Below, in pieces: positions 37,334 to 46,670 of a DNA stretch of 64,000 nucleotides. Made by a program: the position numbers and the translations under genes. The stretch's first letter is position 1; the number at the start of each line of letters is the position of its first letter. The notes below the pieces were generated by a model that was not told where the DNA came from, ran no database searches, and worked only from the letters and a program-made list of their open reading frames with translations. Source of the DNA: Bacteroidetes bacterium 37-13 (GTDB taxonomy: Bacteria; Bacteroidota; Bacteroidia; Chitinophagales; LD1); contig MKTC01000040.1 in NCBI GenBank assembly GCA_001897535.1, positions 186,001 to 250,000 of the forward strand, written 5' to 3'.

Positions 37334-39919
37334 ATGAAGAAATATAAATTTAAGTCGTTAAAAGTTTTTGCTTCCGATGAATGGCTTGCGAACAGAACCC
37401 GTGCATACCGAACAGTTTTCGACCGTATGGAAACTGCATACATAAATGGCGAACTCGCTTTCTACAATAAACTTTTTGATGAAGAAGAATGGGAATGTGT
37501 AGTTATGCTAAAAGCATTTTCGCACATTGGTGGTGAAAAAAAAGAACTCTGCTGCCAAGAAGAAAAGCGAAAAGTGAGAACAGATGAAAATATTGTTCAC
37601 CTACACAAAGGCTGGGGAAACACCAACGCAGGCTTGTTTTGGACACATGGCGAATATAGCTGGGAAGCGTATATTGATGGCGAATTAGTAGGCTTTAGAA
37701 AGTTTTTTATTGAAGATGCAGGCAGTGTTTCAGCAAATAGTAATCCGTTTTTCGACTTAGAATCTCTGCGATTTTTTTCGGGAATATACTCAGCCGTAAA
37801 CGAGCCGGAAAAAACTTATTTGAAAAAAATTTCGCGAAGTAAAACACCGTATTTGTATGTAGAATTTAAAATTAAAAACCGTCTAAATACAGATTGGAAT
37901 TGCGAGTTATTTTTTAATTGGTACAATGCTGCCGGAATGTTAAAGGCACATATTGAACGCCAACGAAGAATTGAAGCCGGCAACGAAGGTGAAATTTTTA
38001 CCTTTAACGAAGGTTGGGGAAACGATTACCCCGGCACCTGGCAAGACGCACATTACAGGCTCGAAGTGGTGTTTATGGGTACGGTTGTAGCTGTGGTGCA
38101 TTTAGAAACTGGCAGTGAAGATGAAGAAGGCGATGTGCCAATAAATAATATTGCTCACGCATATATTGCACCGGCTAATGCGCAACCAATTGAGCCAAGC
38201 GAATCGCTCGCAGCGCAGATGGATAAACTGGAGCAATTAGTTGGTTTGGAAGATTTAAAATCAGAAATAAAGAATCACATTAAGTATTTAAACTTCCTGA
38301 AACTTAGGCAAGAAAGAGGCATTAACGAAGAAGGCAGTATTTCTTTACACAGCGTGTTTACGGGTAACCCGGGAACAGGAAAAACAACTGTGGTAAAAAT
38401 GCTTGGACAAATTTACAAAGGCATGGGTTTGCTTAGTAAAGGACATGTAAAAGAAGTGGATAGAAGCCAGCTGATTGGCGAATATATCGGGCAAACAGCA
38501 CCTAAAGTAAAGAAAGCATTAGAAGAAGCGAAAGGTGGAATTTTGTTTATTGATGAAGCTTATTCGCTTGCGCGCGAAGCAGATGACTCTAAAGATTTTG
38601 GACGTGAAGTGATTGAAGTTTTGGTGAAAGAAATGAGCGATGGAAATAAAGATATTGCCATTATGGTTGCAGGCTATCCGCGCGAAATGGAAAAATTTCT
38701 CGATTCAAATCCTGGGCTAAAATCACGCTTTAATCAGTTTTTTAATTTTGAAGATTATTTGCCTGAAGAACTGCAAGAGATTGCACTTTTAGCAGCCAGC
38801 CAAAGCACAGTTTCTATTACCAACGATGCACAAAAGTATCTCTTCGATGCGCTCACAGAAGCATTTAGAAATAGAGATAAAACCTTTGGTAATGCGCGTT
38901 TTGCTCACTCTGTAATTGCTGAGGCGAAAATGAATTTAGGCTTGCGGATAATGAAGAGAGATGATGTAAATGAGCTTTCGCAAGAGCAACTTTCGTTAGT
39001 TGAAGTAAGCGATATAAAAAAGGTATTTGATACCAAACGCAAACGCAAAGCAAATATTAAGGTGAATGAAAAATTACTGAAAGATGCGCTGAAAGAACTT
39101 GATGCATTAGTAGGTATTAAAAATATAAAAGAGGAAATTTATGAGTTAGTGAAACTGGTTCGCTTCTACGAAGAAGAAGGAAAAGATATTTTGAATCGTT
39201 TTTCATTACACAGTGTTTTTATTGGTAATCCAGGAACAGGAAAAACAACTGTAGCACGCATTGTAGCTAAAATTTACAAAGCTCTTGGATTGCTGGAACG
39301 CGGACACACAGTAGAAGTTGATAGGCAAGGTTTGGTTGCGGGATATTTAGGACAAACTGCAATAAAAACAGACGAAATTATTAATTCTGCAAAAGGTGGA
39401 GTGCTGTTTATTGACGAAGCATATTCTCTTGGCGAAGGCAACGATTACGGTAGAGAAGCAGTGGAAACTTTGCTAAAAAGAATGGAAGATATGCGTGGAG
39501 AATTTGCAGTAATTGTAGCTGGCTATACCGAGCCAATGGAGCGGTTTGTTAATTCAAATCCGGGCTTAAAATCGCGCTTCGATAAAACATATACTTTCAA
39601 CGATTACAGCATTGGCGATTTGTGCAATATTGCCATGTCGTTACTCAAAAAAGAAAGTTACCAGTTAGATGAAGTTTCGCAAAAATATTTAGAAAAATAC
39701 ATCACCAATTTGTTTGAAAACAGAGAAAAACATTTTGGCAACGCACGTGAAATTCGTAAACTGGTGGAACACGCTATTCAAAACCAGCACTTGCGTTTGG
39801 CATCGCTTGCAAAAGAAGAACGCGCTAAACAAAATCTTTCTTCTATCACCGAAAATGATTTAAAAGATTTAGAAGAAATTACTTCTAAAAAGCGCGGACT
39901 TGGTTTTCGGTATAGATAA
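37334..39919 (+). CDS. Tandem AAA+ ATPase, CbbX/SpoVK-type, with repeated N-terminal domain
   Basis: An 861-residue protein with two AAA+ modules. Module 1: Walker A GNPGTGKTT from residue 344 and Walker B GILFIDEAYSL (Asp407/Glu408). Module 2: the same Walker A from residue 631 and Walker B GVLFIDEAYSLGEGND (Asp694). Each module carries the CbbX/CfqX features PGLKSRFN/D and FGNAR(F/E). The first ~290 residues hold two copies of an all-beta-looking unit, recognisable by GWGNTNAGLFW ... AYIDGELVGFRKF and GWGNDYPGTWQ ... VVFMGTVVAVVHLE. ATG at 37334 chosen. CbbX-like AAA+ proteins remodel other proteins; the client here is unknown. No helper gene is adjacent. Confidence 0.85.
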   Translation: MKKYKFKSLKVFASDEWLANRTRAYRTVFDRMETAYINGELAFYNKLFDEEEWECVVMLKAFSHIGGEKKELCCQEEKRKVRTDENIVHLHKGWGNTNAGLFWTHGEYSWEAYIDGELVGFRKFFIEDAGSVSANSNPFFDLESLRFFSGIYSAVNEPEKTYLKKISRSKTPYLYVEFKIKNRLNTDWNCELFFNWYNAAGMLKAHIERQRRIEAGNEGEIFTFNEGWGNDYPGTWQDAHYRLEVVFMGTVVAVVHLETGSEDEEGDVPINNIAHAYIAPANAQPIEPSESLAAQMDKLEQLVGLEDLKSEIKNHIKYLNFLKLRQERGINEEGSISLHSVFTGNPGTGKTTVVKMLGQIYKGMGLLSKGHVKEVDRSQLIGEYIGQTAPKVKKALEEAKGGILFIDEAYSLAREADDSKDFGREVIEVLVKEMSDGNKDIAIMVAGYPREMEKFLDSNPGLKSRFNQFFNFEDYLPEELQEIALLAASQSTVSITNDAQKYLFDALTEAFRNRDKTFGNARFAHSVIAEAKMNLGLRIMKRDDVNELSQEQLSLVEVSDIKKVFDTKRKRKANIKVNEKLLKDALKELDALVGIKNIKEEIYELVKLVRFYEEEGKDILNRFSLHSVFIGNPGTGKTTVARIVAKIYKALGLLERGHTVEVDRQGLVAGYLGQTAIKTDEIINSAKGGVLFIDEAYSLGEGNDYGREAVETLLKRMEDMRGEFAVIVAGYTEPMERFVNSNPGLKSRFDKTYTFNDYSIGDLCNIAMSLLKKESYQLDEVSQKYLEKYITNLFENREKHFGNAREIRKLVEHAIQNQHLRLASLAKEERAKQNLSSITENDLKDLEEITSKKRGLGFRYR

Positions 39920-39928
39920 AAGAGAGGG

Positions 39929-40735
39929 CTAAAACTGCTTTACTTTTAAGTTTAGTTCGTAAGTGCATTTTGGATTTGCCAAAGCGTCAAATTCATTTGA
40001 TTTAAAATTTCCCCTAACAAAAATTGCACACATAGTATTAGCAACATGGTACAAATTGGAGTGGAATTTTTTTGGCACGCCATCTAAAATAGCATTCATT
40101 ACTTCGAACCTTAAACTCTCCGGTGTATAGGCGTAATCGTGCCAAACTACGATTGAATTTTCGTGTATTAAATGCTCAAAAACTTTTTGGGTGTCTGATT
40201 TTACAAAGTCGTAAACGTGGTTTCCATCAATAAAAATTACATCGAACTTTTTGTTTAATGCTGCATAACTAAAAGTGCGCGAATCGCCTTCCAATTGTGT
40301 TACGTTCGGTAAGTTTTTTGAAAAGAAAAAGTGCGCATCTGCATATTTTTTTCCAAAGCCTAATTCCTCAATTTGCTTTTTAGAAAGATTTAATGTGAAA
40401 CATTCTTTAGCAACATTGGCAACATTAAAAACACTTTCGCCACGCCAAGTTCCAATTTCAAAATAGCTGGTGTTTTCAAACTTTTTGCAAAGCGATTTTA
40501 GCAATGCAATATCGGTGGGCAGCGAACCTCCGCCTAAGAATGAAAAGGATTCAAGATGTTCAGAAAAGTTAGGAAATAATTCGTTCAGTTGTATTTGCGG
40601 CAAGCCGTTTGGTAAATCATATTTCTCAACTACTGTGCTTTTCCAATTTTCATTTTCATCAATTACAAGGTTAAGCATATAAGGTTTGCGAATAATAATT
40701 TTTAGTGCTTTTAAAAGCTTTTTAAATTTTCCCAT
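39929..40735 (-). CDS. Class I SAM-dependent methyltransferase (Methyltransf_24 type)
   Basis: A 268-residue cytosolic enzyme with the SAM-binding motif I FEIGTWRGESVFNVANVA, followed by FDVIFIDGNHVYDFVKSDTQ and NSIVVWHDYAYTPES, typical of the Methyltransf_24/CmcI-like group that methylates sugars or small molecules. The start overlaps the flippase gene by 14 bp on the same strand, placing it in the glycan gene set. Likely tailoring of a surface polysaccharide; substrate unknown. Confidence 0.8.
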   Translation of the reverse strand: MGKFKKLLKALKIIIRKPYMLNLVIDENENWKSTVVEKYDLPNGLPQIQLNELFPNFSEHLESFSFLGGGSLPTDIALLKSLCKKFENTSYFEIGTWRGESVFNVANVAKECFTLNLSKKQIEELGFGKKYADAHFFFSKNLPNVTQLEGDSRTFSYAALNKKFDVIFIDGNHVYDFVKSDTQKVFEHLIHENSIVVWHDYAYTPESLRFEVMNAILDGVPKKFHSNLYHVANTMCAIFVRGNFKSNEFDALANPKCTYELNLKVKQF

Positions 40736-41981
40736 TTTCTAAATTTCTTAGATATGCATAAAAGAGAAGCATAGTGTAAATACCTGTGAAGGTTAATGCC
40801 AGAGCCATTCCTACGGCTGCGCCAATAATGCCGTAAATTGGGATAAGCCAAAAACCAACTGCTAAAATAATTACGATTGCGCCTAAAGTGGCGTGTGTAT
40901 TCCAGTTTGCTTTACCGATGGCAGCAGCCAAGTTTCCATATAAACTTCTAAGCCACATATTTAAAACTAATGCCAAAAGTATAATAAAAAACACCCAGCC
41001 GTTTCCGCAATAATCATTTCCAAAAAAGAGTGGAACAATCAGGTCTTTGAGTAAAAATCCAACTAAAATTATCGCTATGCCAAGCGGAATAAATATTTTG
41101 TAGTAATTCTTAATGTAGTATTTTAAATAGCCGACATCTTGGTGATTTAGTGTGAGTTTGGGATAATCTGTTTGCATAAAAATTTGTGGCAGCAGCGCTA
41201 AATTCATAGGTAAAATAATAGCTGTTTTGTAGAAGGCAATATCGCTTTCTTGCATCATTAAACCGATAAGCATAAAATCTATTGAAAACAAAATATCGGA
41301 AAAAAAACTATTTAAACTGGAGTGAATAGAGTAGCTCCAGAATTCTTTAGTATTAAAATTAAGTGTAGGTACAAAGTTGGCATACATCGGTTTTTTAAAA
41401 TAGATGAGCGAAACCCAAGGCATTATTGCCATTGCTACCAAATAGCCGGTTAAGGCAAAGCCAAAAGTGCCAACCACAACCATTGCTAAACCAACAACAC
41501 TCACGGTCATGTTTAGAATTGAAAAGCGTTTATTGTCGTTGTTGGTACGTAAATAAGTTTGAATATGATTTAAAAAATAAGTGCCAACCAAACGAACGCC
41601 AAAGAGAAGAATGATGAGTTTTAAATTCCCGTATTTGAGCGTGTAGAAATAGCAAACGATAAAGTAAAAAACAGTAATCATTAAATGATTTGCCATTCCT
41701 TTTCTAAAAGCATAGTTGCTTATAGCGTCTCTATTTTCATTGTTTTTTTCAAGCACTCCAAAGCGCAGCAAACCTTGGTAAGAGCCCATTCCGCTTAGCG
41801 GAACAAAAATGGCAAATACAGAAAATACTAAAGCTACTAATCCAAATTCTTCTTTTGAAATTAAGCGCGCTGCAATAATATTGGTAAGCAGCATTGAGAA
41901 TTTTGAAACAAAGATTGATGTAAAAACAAACAGTCCTTTGTTTTGAATAAATTCTTTAAGAAAACGGATTAGCTCTTTCAT
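40722..41981 (-). CDS. Polysaccharide flippase (Wzx/MATE-like)
   Basis: A 419-residue polytopic protein with about 12-14 membrane helices, beginning with an amphipathic segment and SKFSMLLTNIIAARLISKEE, the usual opening of the polysaccharide-synthesis/oligosaccharide flippase family (RfbX/Wzx). Expected to move undecaprenyl-linked oligosaccharides across the inner membrane. Lies 18 bp downstream of the glycosyltransferase gene and overlaps the methyltransferase gene, so all three are likely one transcript. Confidence 0.87.
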   Translation of the reverse strand: MKELIRFLKEFIQNKGLFVFTSIFVSKFSMLLTNIIAARLISKEEFGLVALVFSVFAIFVPLSGMGSYQGLLRFGVLEKNNENRDAISNYAFRKGMANHLMITVFYFIVCYFYTLKYGNLKLIILLFGVRLVGTYFLNHIQTYLRTNNDNKRFSILNMTVSVVGLAMVVVGTFGFALTGYLVAMAIMPWVSLIYFKKPMYANFVPTLNFNTKEFWSYSIHSSLNSFFSDILFSIDFMLIGLMMQESDIAFYKTAIILPMNLALLPQIFMQTDYPKLTLNHQDVGYLKYYIKNYYKIFIPLGIAIILVGFLLKDLIVPLFFGNDYCGNGWVFFIILLALVLNMWLRSLYGNLAAAIGKANWNTHATLGAIVIILAVGFWLIPIYGIIGAAVGMALALTFTGIYTMLLFYAYLRNLENGKI

Positions 41982-41999
41982 TTGCTTAGCAGCACAAAT

Positions 42000-43142
42000 T
42001 TAATTGCAAACTAATTGATTGTAAACTTCATCAAATTTTTGTGCAATAGTTTGTTTAGAAAAATGCGCTACGGCATATTGATGCAGTACTTCCTTAGAAG
42101 CAAACTTTTTACCATTACAAACTAAAACCATCGCGTCATAAAGTGCATTCTCATCGGCTTTAGGAATTAAAATTCCCAATTCTTCAGGTAGAAACTGAGC
42201 GATGCCACCCACATCAGTACCAATAAAAATTAAACCACTTGCATAAGCTTCAATTTGAACACAGGGTTGATTTTCGTAATTGCTGAAAAGTACAAAGCAA
42301 TCGGCATTTGCCATTTTTTCAACTACTTCGTTATGCTTTAAGTCGCCAAATACTTTAATGTATTTTGAAAGTTGATGTGTTTCAATGAAAGTAGTTATCG
42401 GTTTCAAAGATCCGTTGCCGCCAATATGAAATTCAAAGTCGAAACCTGCATCTGCTAAGCGTTTGGCAACATTCAACATGCCGCTTACATTTTTATGCTC
42501 TTCTTTCAGCATAGAAATGTGTAGAAATTTTACAGTTGAATTTTTTGTGTTTGCTGCTTGAATGTGAAAGCGTTCGGTGTCCACTACATTTGGAATTACT
42601 TGCATTGCTTTTTTAGGAGAAATGGCTTGCATACTTTTCCCTAAATGATTAGAAACAGGTAAATACATTGCTGCTCCGGCTAAAATTTTTTTAATCATAA
42701 AACGCATTCCAAAATTCATTTTTGGAAAATGCTCCTGATGCAATCCTGTCCAGTTTTCGCTTATTACATATTTTTTATGCTTGAACCATTTTAAGTAGAG
42801 CGCAAAAATTCCTGCCGTGTAGCAAACATTTAAGTGCACTAAATCTATTTCATCAATTTTTTTAAATGCTTTTTGCCAGGCAATAAACCTTTTAAAAAAA
42901 TTAAACGGACGAAAAAATGAAGGTTTGTAATAGACAATTATCTCAGTGATGTCGCTTTTCGTTTCTGTAATTTCATAGTTGCTTTTTAAGCTTTTGTCGT
43001 TCACTGCATAAAGCACTGTAATTCTATTGTGCAAAGCTGCTGCTTGTGCATGGCGCTGAATAAAATCGCCATTAAAGTTATCGGTTCGCGAAGGATACCA
43101 AGAAGCCAAAAACAATATATGTTTAGATTTTCGAGCGTTCAT
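42000..43142 (-). CDS. Glycosyltransferase family 4
   Basis: A 380-residue GT-B enzyme. N-terminal acceptor half starts FLASWYPSRTDNFNGDFIQR; the C-terminal donor half contains PNVVDTERF, FHIGGNGSLKPITTFI and the E-x7-E region NQPCVQIEAYASGLIFIGTD that binds the nucleotide sugar in GT4 enzymes. First gene of a three-gene glycan unit on the reverse strand. Probably extends a capsule, exopolysaccharide or O-antigen unit; the sugar is unknown. Confidence 0.88.
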   Translation of the reverse strand: MNARKSKHILFLASWYPSRTDNFNGDFIQRHAQAAALHNRITVLYAVNDKSLKSNYEITETKSDITEIIVYYKPSFFRPFNFFKRFIAWQKAFKKIDEIDLVHLNVCYTAGIFALYLKWFKHKKYVISENWTGLHQEHFPKMNFGMRFMIKKILAGAAMYLPVSNHLGKSMQAISPKKAMQVIPNVVDTERFHIQAANTKNSTVKFLHISMLKEEHKNVSGMLNVAKRLADAGFDFEFHIGGNGSLKPITTFIETHQLSKYIKVFGDLKHNEVVEKMANADCFVLFSNYENQPCVQIEAYASGLIFIGTDVGGIAQFLPEELGILIPKADENALYDAMVLVCNGKKFASKEVLHQYAVAHFSKQTIAQKFDEVYNQLVCN

Positions 43143-43253
43143 ATTTGAAGAAGTGAAAGTACTTTATTCTTTGGTAACCCAAGGTTTGCACTGGGTATAA
43201 AAGTTAAATTCAGATTAAGCAATAGAAATTTAAGCGAAACGTAATAGAGCATA

Positions 43254-43286
43254 AATAAAAAAGCCCCACCAAAAAGGTGAGGCTTT
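43254..43286 (-). terminator. Rho-independent terminator after tRNA-Asp
   Basis: On the reverse strand AAGCCTCACC - TTTTT - GGTGGGGCTT forms a ten-pair stem with G-T wobbles and runs into TTTTTT. It begins two bases after the tRNA 3' end, so it terminates the tRNA transcript. Confidence 0.85.
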
Positions 43287-43287
43287 G

Positions 43288-43361
43288 CGGACCGGACGGG
43301 ACTCGAACCCGCGACCTCTGCCGTGACAGGGCAGCATTCTAACCAACTGAACTACCGATCC
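43288..43361 (-). tRNA. tRNA-Asp (anticodon GTC)
   Basis: The reverse strand folds into a 74-nt cloverleaf. The acceptor stem is GGATCGG / CCGGTCC with G73 as discriminator, the anticodon stem CTGCC / GGCAG encloses CTGTCAC with anticodon GTC, and the T arm is GCGGG-TTCGAGT-CCCGT. CCA is not encoded. It is flanked by its own promoter-like element and a strong terminator, so it is monocistronic. Confidence 0.97.
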
Positions 43362-43380
43362 TTTCCTTGAAAAGGGAGCG

Positions 43381-43410
43381 CAAATATAATCGCTTAAAAA
43401 TTCAATGCAA
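43381..43410 (-). promoter_or_regulatory. Bacteroidota-type promoter for tRNA-Asp
   Basis: Reverse-strand TATATTTG (43388 to 43381) is an exact TAnnTTTG box; TTG lies 19 bp upstream (43410-43408). The predicted start is roughly 14 nt before the mature tRNA 5' end. Confidence 0.5.
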
Positions 43411-43490
43411 GAGTTTCGTAAAAAATTGTTTGCGAACGCTTATTTTCGCCACTCTGTTTTCCTATTTAGAATAAACAAAACAAAATATAA

Positions 43491-44468
43491 ATGACATTTT
43501 TAGATTTTGAATCTCCCATTGCCGCATTGGTTGAAGAGCGCGAAAAGCTTAAACAAATTGAGCTTCGCAGCGGAGTGAGCATGAGCGATAAAACCAGTGA
43601 AATAGAAACTAAAATTAAAGAAAAGCAAAAAGAGCTCTATTCAAATTTGACAACTTGGCAGCGTATTCAGGTGAGTCGCCACCCTGAACGCCCTTATTCT
43701 TTATTTTATATTGAATTTGTTTGTGATTCGTTTATCGAACTTTTTGGCGATCGCCATTTTAAAGACGATAAAGCGATGGTTGGCGGTTTTGGTAGCCTAA
43801 ACGGAGAAACAGTAATGTTTATCGGCAACCAAAAAGGAGTAAACACCAAAATGCGTCAATATCGAAATTTTGGAATGGCAAATCCTGAAGGCTATCGAAA
43901 AGCATTGCGCTTAATGAAGTTGGCAGAAAAATTTAATAAGCCGATTGTAACTTTAATTGATACTCCGGGTGCTTTCCCTGGTGAAGAAGCCGAGCAGCGT
44001 GGACAAGGCGAAGCCATTGCCAGAAATTTATTTGAAATGGTGAATTTAAAAGTTCCGGTTTTGTGCATTGTAATTGGTGAAGGCGCATCGGGCGGGGCTT
44101 TGGGAATTGGCATTGGCGATAAACTTTTAATGTTGGAAAACACTTGGTATTCTGTAATTTCTCCTGAATCGTGCTCTTCAATTTTATGGAGAAGTTGGGA
44201 ACACAAAGAAAAGGCTGCCAACGCATTAAAGCCAACACCAAACGATTTATTTAAGTACAAAATTATTGATGGAATTGTGAAAGAACCGTGTGGTGGAGCA
44301 CATAGCAATCCACAAGAAATGGCGAAAACTTTAAAGAAGACAATACACAAATATTTAGAAGAATTAAAAGCACAAACACCTGAAGAAAGAATTGAAAACA
44401 GAATCAATAAATTCTCGAAAATTGGAGTTTACGAAACATTGCAAACGAAGGAAGAAATACAGGGCTAA
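43491..44468 (+). CDS. accA: Acetyl-CoA carboxylase carboxyltransferase subunit alpha
   Basis: Transfers the carboxyl group from biotin to acetyl-CoA in fatty-acid synthesis, with AccD. 325 residues, usual length: [59 protein letters not shown] and the oxyanion region [19 protein letters not shown], then [10 protein letters not shown]. Its stop overlaps the ATG of the next gene. accD is not in the window. Confidence 0.97.
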   Translation: MTFLDFESPIAALVEEREKLKQIELRSGVSMSDKTSEIETKIKEKQKELYSNLTTWQRIQVSRHPERPYSLFYIEFVCDSFIELFGDRHFKDDKAMVGGFGSLNGETVMFIGNQKGVNTKMRQYRNFGMANPEGYRKALRLMKLAEKFNKPIVTLIDTPGAFPGEEAEQRGQGEAIARNLFEMVNLKVPVLCIVIGEGASGGALGIGIGDKLLMLENTWYSVISPESCSSILWRSWEHKEKAANALKPTPNDLFKYKIIDGIVKEPCGGAHSNPQEMAKTLKKTIHKYLEELKAQTPEERIENRINKFSKIGVYETLQTKEEIQG

Positions 44469-44992
44469 TGAACTGGTGGTATAGTTTAAGAAAATTCTTT
44501 TTTTTGCAAACATTTAATGCAATTCGCGCAAAAGAGCACAGTTTTGTAAACTGGGAAAAAGTGAAAACTGTAAGTATTTTGTTGGCAGATAATTCGGCAA
44601 CTTCACAGCAAGAATTAAATGAGGCAATCCAATTTTTAGCTAAAGAAAATAGAGCTGTTGTACTGTTGTCTTTTACCGAGCAAGAAAAAGTAGAAGGAAG
44701 CGAACAATTATTTTCTAAAAAGAGTTTAAATTGGTGTTTTGTACCCGAAGGTATTGCGGTTACAAACTTCTGCAATGCTAAAAGCGATGTGCTATTTGCT
44801 TTTTACAAACATGAAAATCTCACCATGGATTTTATAGTGAAGCAAAGCAGTGCAAAATGTAGAGTTGGTATTTTTAGCGAAGCCAAAACCGATAATTTTG
44901 AGCTAATGATAAATCCACCAACAGAAAATATACTGAGCTTGAAAAAACTAATAGAACAGAGTATAACTTATCTTCAAAAAACTGAAAATTAA
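44468..44992 (+). CDS. DUF6913-like protein between accA and dapA
   Basis: A 174-residue protein of unknown function. The start overlaps the accA stop (TAATG) and dapA begins two bases after its end, so translation is probably coupled across all three. No signal peptide; the N-terminus is basic and aromatic ([16 protein letters not shown]) and the C-terminus ends in a helical segment. The layout resembles a small alpha/beta protein found next to dapA in Bacteroidota (DUF6913, recognised from context and general pattern). Function unknown. Confidence 0.75.
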   Translation: MNWWYSLRKFFFLQTFNAIRAKEHSFVNWEKVKTVSILLADNSATSQQELNEAIQFLAKENRAVVLLSFTEQEKVEGSEQLFSKKSLNWCFVPEGIAVTNFCNAKSDVLFAFYKHENLTMDFIVKQSSAKCRVGIFSEAKTDNFELMINPPTENILSLKKLIEQSITYLQKTEN

Positions 44993-44993
44993 T

Positions 44994-45875
44994 ATGAAAA
45001 AATTTCAAGGAACAGGTGTTGCTTTGGTAACGCCATTTAGCAAAAGCGGCAAAGTAGATTTTAAAGGTTTGGCCAATGTGATTGAACTGAATATTACCAA
45101 CGGAACTGAATATTTAGTTACACAAGGAACAACGGGCGAAACTGCCGTGCTTTCAAAAGAAGAAAAGAAAGAAGTAATAAAGTTTACAGTGGAGCAAACT
45201 GCCGGAAGAGTGCCTGTGGTTGCGGGTTTTGGTGGTAACAATACACTTGCTATTGCCCACGATTTAGAAACATTTGATTTCACAGGAATTGATGCAGTTT
45301 TGAGTGTGAGTCCATACTACAACAAGCCAACACAAAAAGGAATTATAGAGCATTACAAAGTGCTTGCAGCGGCTTCTCCCAAGCCAATAATTTTGTATAA
45401 TGTTCCAGGAAGAACAAGCTCAAATATCGAAGCAGAAACTACTTTGAAAATTGCCAATGAAATACCAAATATAATTGGCATAAAAGAAGCTTCCGGCAAT
45501 TTTGCACAAGCTATGCACTTAGCAAAATATCGCCCTGAAAATTTCTTGCTCATCAGCGGAGACGACAATATCACTTTAGGCTTACTTGCTTATGGTTTCG
45601 ATGGTGTAATTTCTGTGGTAGGTCAAGCATTTCCAAAAATATTTAGCGAAATGGTTCGCTGTGGCTTGCGTGGCGATTTTGCCCAAGCGCGCGAATTACA
45701 TTACAAACTAAACGATATTACAGACATGCTTTTTGCCGAAGGAAATCCGGGTGGCGTAAAGTATGCGTTAGAAATTCTTGGCGTATGCGAAAATAATCTT
45801 CGCTTGCCATTGGTTTCTATTGGCGAAGAACTAAAACTGAAAATGAGAACCGCAATAAAGCAGTTGGAAAAGTAG
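44994..45875 (+). CDS. dapA: 4-hydroxy-tetrahydrodipicolinate synthase
   Basis: Condenses pyruvate with aspartate semialdehyde, the branch step to lysine and meso-DAP. 293 residues, TIM-barrel aldolase. Visible: GTGVALVTPFSKSGKVDF, GTTGETAVLSKEEK, the Tyr in ILYNVPGRTSSN and the Schiff-base Lys in IIGIKEASGN. All catalytic residues are intact. Supplies DAP for the MurE encoded at 13.7 kb. Convergent with the small-protein gene 7 bp downstream. Confidence 0.97.
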   Translation: MKKFQGTGVALVTPFSKSGKVDFKGLANVIELNITNGTEYLVTQGTTGETAVLSKEEKKEVIKFTVEQTAGRVPVVAGFGGNNTLAIAHDLETFDFTGIDAVLSVSPYYNKPTQKGIIEHYKVLAAASPKPIILYNVPGRTSSNIEAETTLKIANEIPNIIGIKEASGNFAQAMHLAKYRPENFLLISGDDNITLGLLAYGFDGVISVVGQAFPKIFSEMVRCGLRGDFAQARELHYKLNDITDMLFAEGNPGGVKYALEILGVCENNLRLPLVSIGEELKLKMRTAIKQLEK

Positions 45876-45882
45876 TTTTAGA

Positions 45883-46173
45883 TTAACTCAGTTCCACTTT
45901 CACAATAGCTTCTGTTGGAATATAAATTCCACCCTTTAGCATAATAAAACTGTCGGTGAAAGCCCACACGGTTGTTTCTACTACTTTTCTTCCTTCAGAA
46001 GTAGAAAAATGAATTTTTACTTTGTTATGATAGCCATTGCCGAGCAGCATGGCGCGATATAAGTTTTTGTCGTTTTGTTTACGCTCTTCAGCGCTAAGGC
46101 GCAATCTTCCGTTTGTGAAATTGCAAACGCCAATCAATTCTTTTTCAATAGTTGCAATAGCAGATAAGTGCAT
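45883..46173 (-). CDS. Small conserved protein, paralogue 1
   Basis: A 96-residue cytosolic-looking protein without a recognised domain. Its C-terminal two thirds align with the neighbouring 94-residue protein: a (M)xLGNxYxxKVxxxxxT region, then an E-T/E-L strand and a conserved (F/V)IMLKGG/FLKGGT...(V/I)P..AI.(K/E)V(E/K)V end. The beta-rich pattern suggests a small barrel. The two genes are in tandem on the same strand with a 64-bp gap. Function unknown. Confidence 0.75.
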   Translation of the reverse strand: MHLSAIATIEKELIGVCNFTNGRLRLSAEERKQNDKNLYRAMLLGNGYHNKVKIHFSTSEGRKVVETTVWAFTDSFIMLKGGIYIPTEAIVKVELS

Positions 46174-46237
46174 ACGTGTTTTGGTTTTAAGGTTAATGTT
46201 CCTTAATACTTACGCTAAAACAATAAAAAGGTTTCTG

Positions 46238-46522
46238 CTAATAAACTTTTACTTCAGCAATGGCATGAACAGGCACTTTGGTACCGCCTTTCAAAAATAC
46301 CATTCCTTCGTTCATGGCTAAAACAATACCGTGAAGCTCGACAGTTTCTTCGGTTGTAACCACTTGCATTTGCACGCGCTTGCCGTAATTATTGCCCAAT
46401 ACCATTGAAAGGAATAGCGTATCTTTTCGCAACTCTTGGTGATACGAATTGGCGAGTACGTCTTTTTCTACAAAGTCATATTCAAATACTGCTGGGGCAT
46501 CAATTGTGGTAATTTGTTTCAC
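46238..46522 (-). CDS. Small conserved protein, paralogue 2
   Basis: A 94-residue protein starting at GTG (46520-46522). It shares with its downstream paralogue the LGNNYGKRVQMQVVTTEE segment and the end VFLKGGTKVPVHAIAEVKVY. The frame is open for 15 further codons upstream (reading GKHFRQQFVNGKRVKQ) but offers no ATG, so the true start is uncertain. Function unknown; beta-rich. Confidence 0.7.
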   Translation of the reverse strand: MKQITTIDAPAVFEYDFVEKDVLANSYHQELRKDTLFLSMVLGNNYGKRVQMQVVTTEETVELHGIVLAMNEGMVFLKGGTKVPVHAIAEVKVY

Positions 46523-46670
46523 TCTTTTTCCGTTTACGAATTGTTGGCGAAAGTGTTTTCCTAATCTTATTTATTAAATAATATTTATCCACTAATTGTT
46601 AGCGGATTACTAAATCTGTTTTACTTGTTATACAAACGGGAAATTTTGTTTGCTTTGTTGCAGTAATAAA

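Noticed and set aside
43261-43286. Hairpin read as a forward-strand regulatory element for accA
   Set aside because: The T tract and position fit termination of the reverse-strand tRNA-Asp transcript.
43892-44407. 171-codon reverse-strand ORF
   Set aside because: Lies wholly inside accA, which has all family motifs; antisense shadow.
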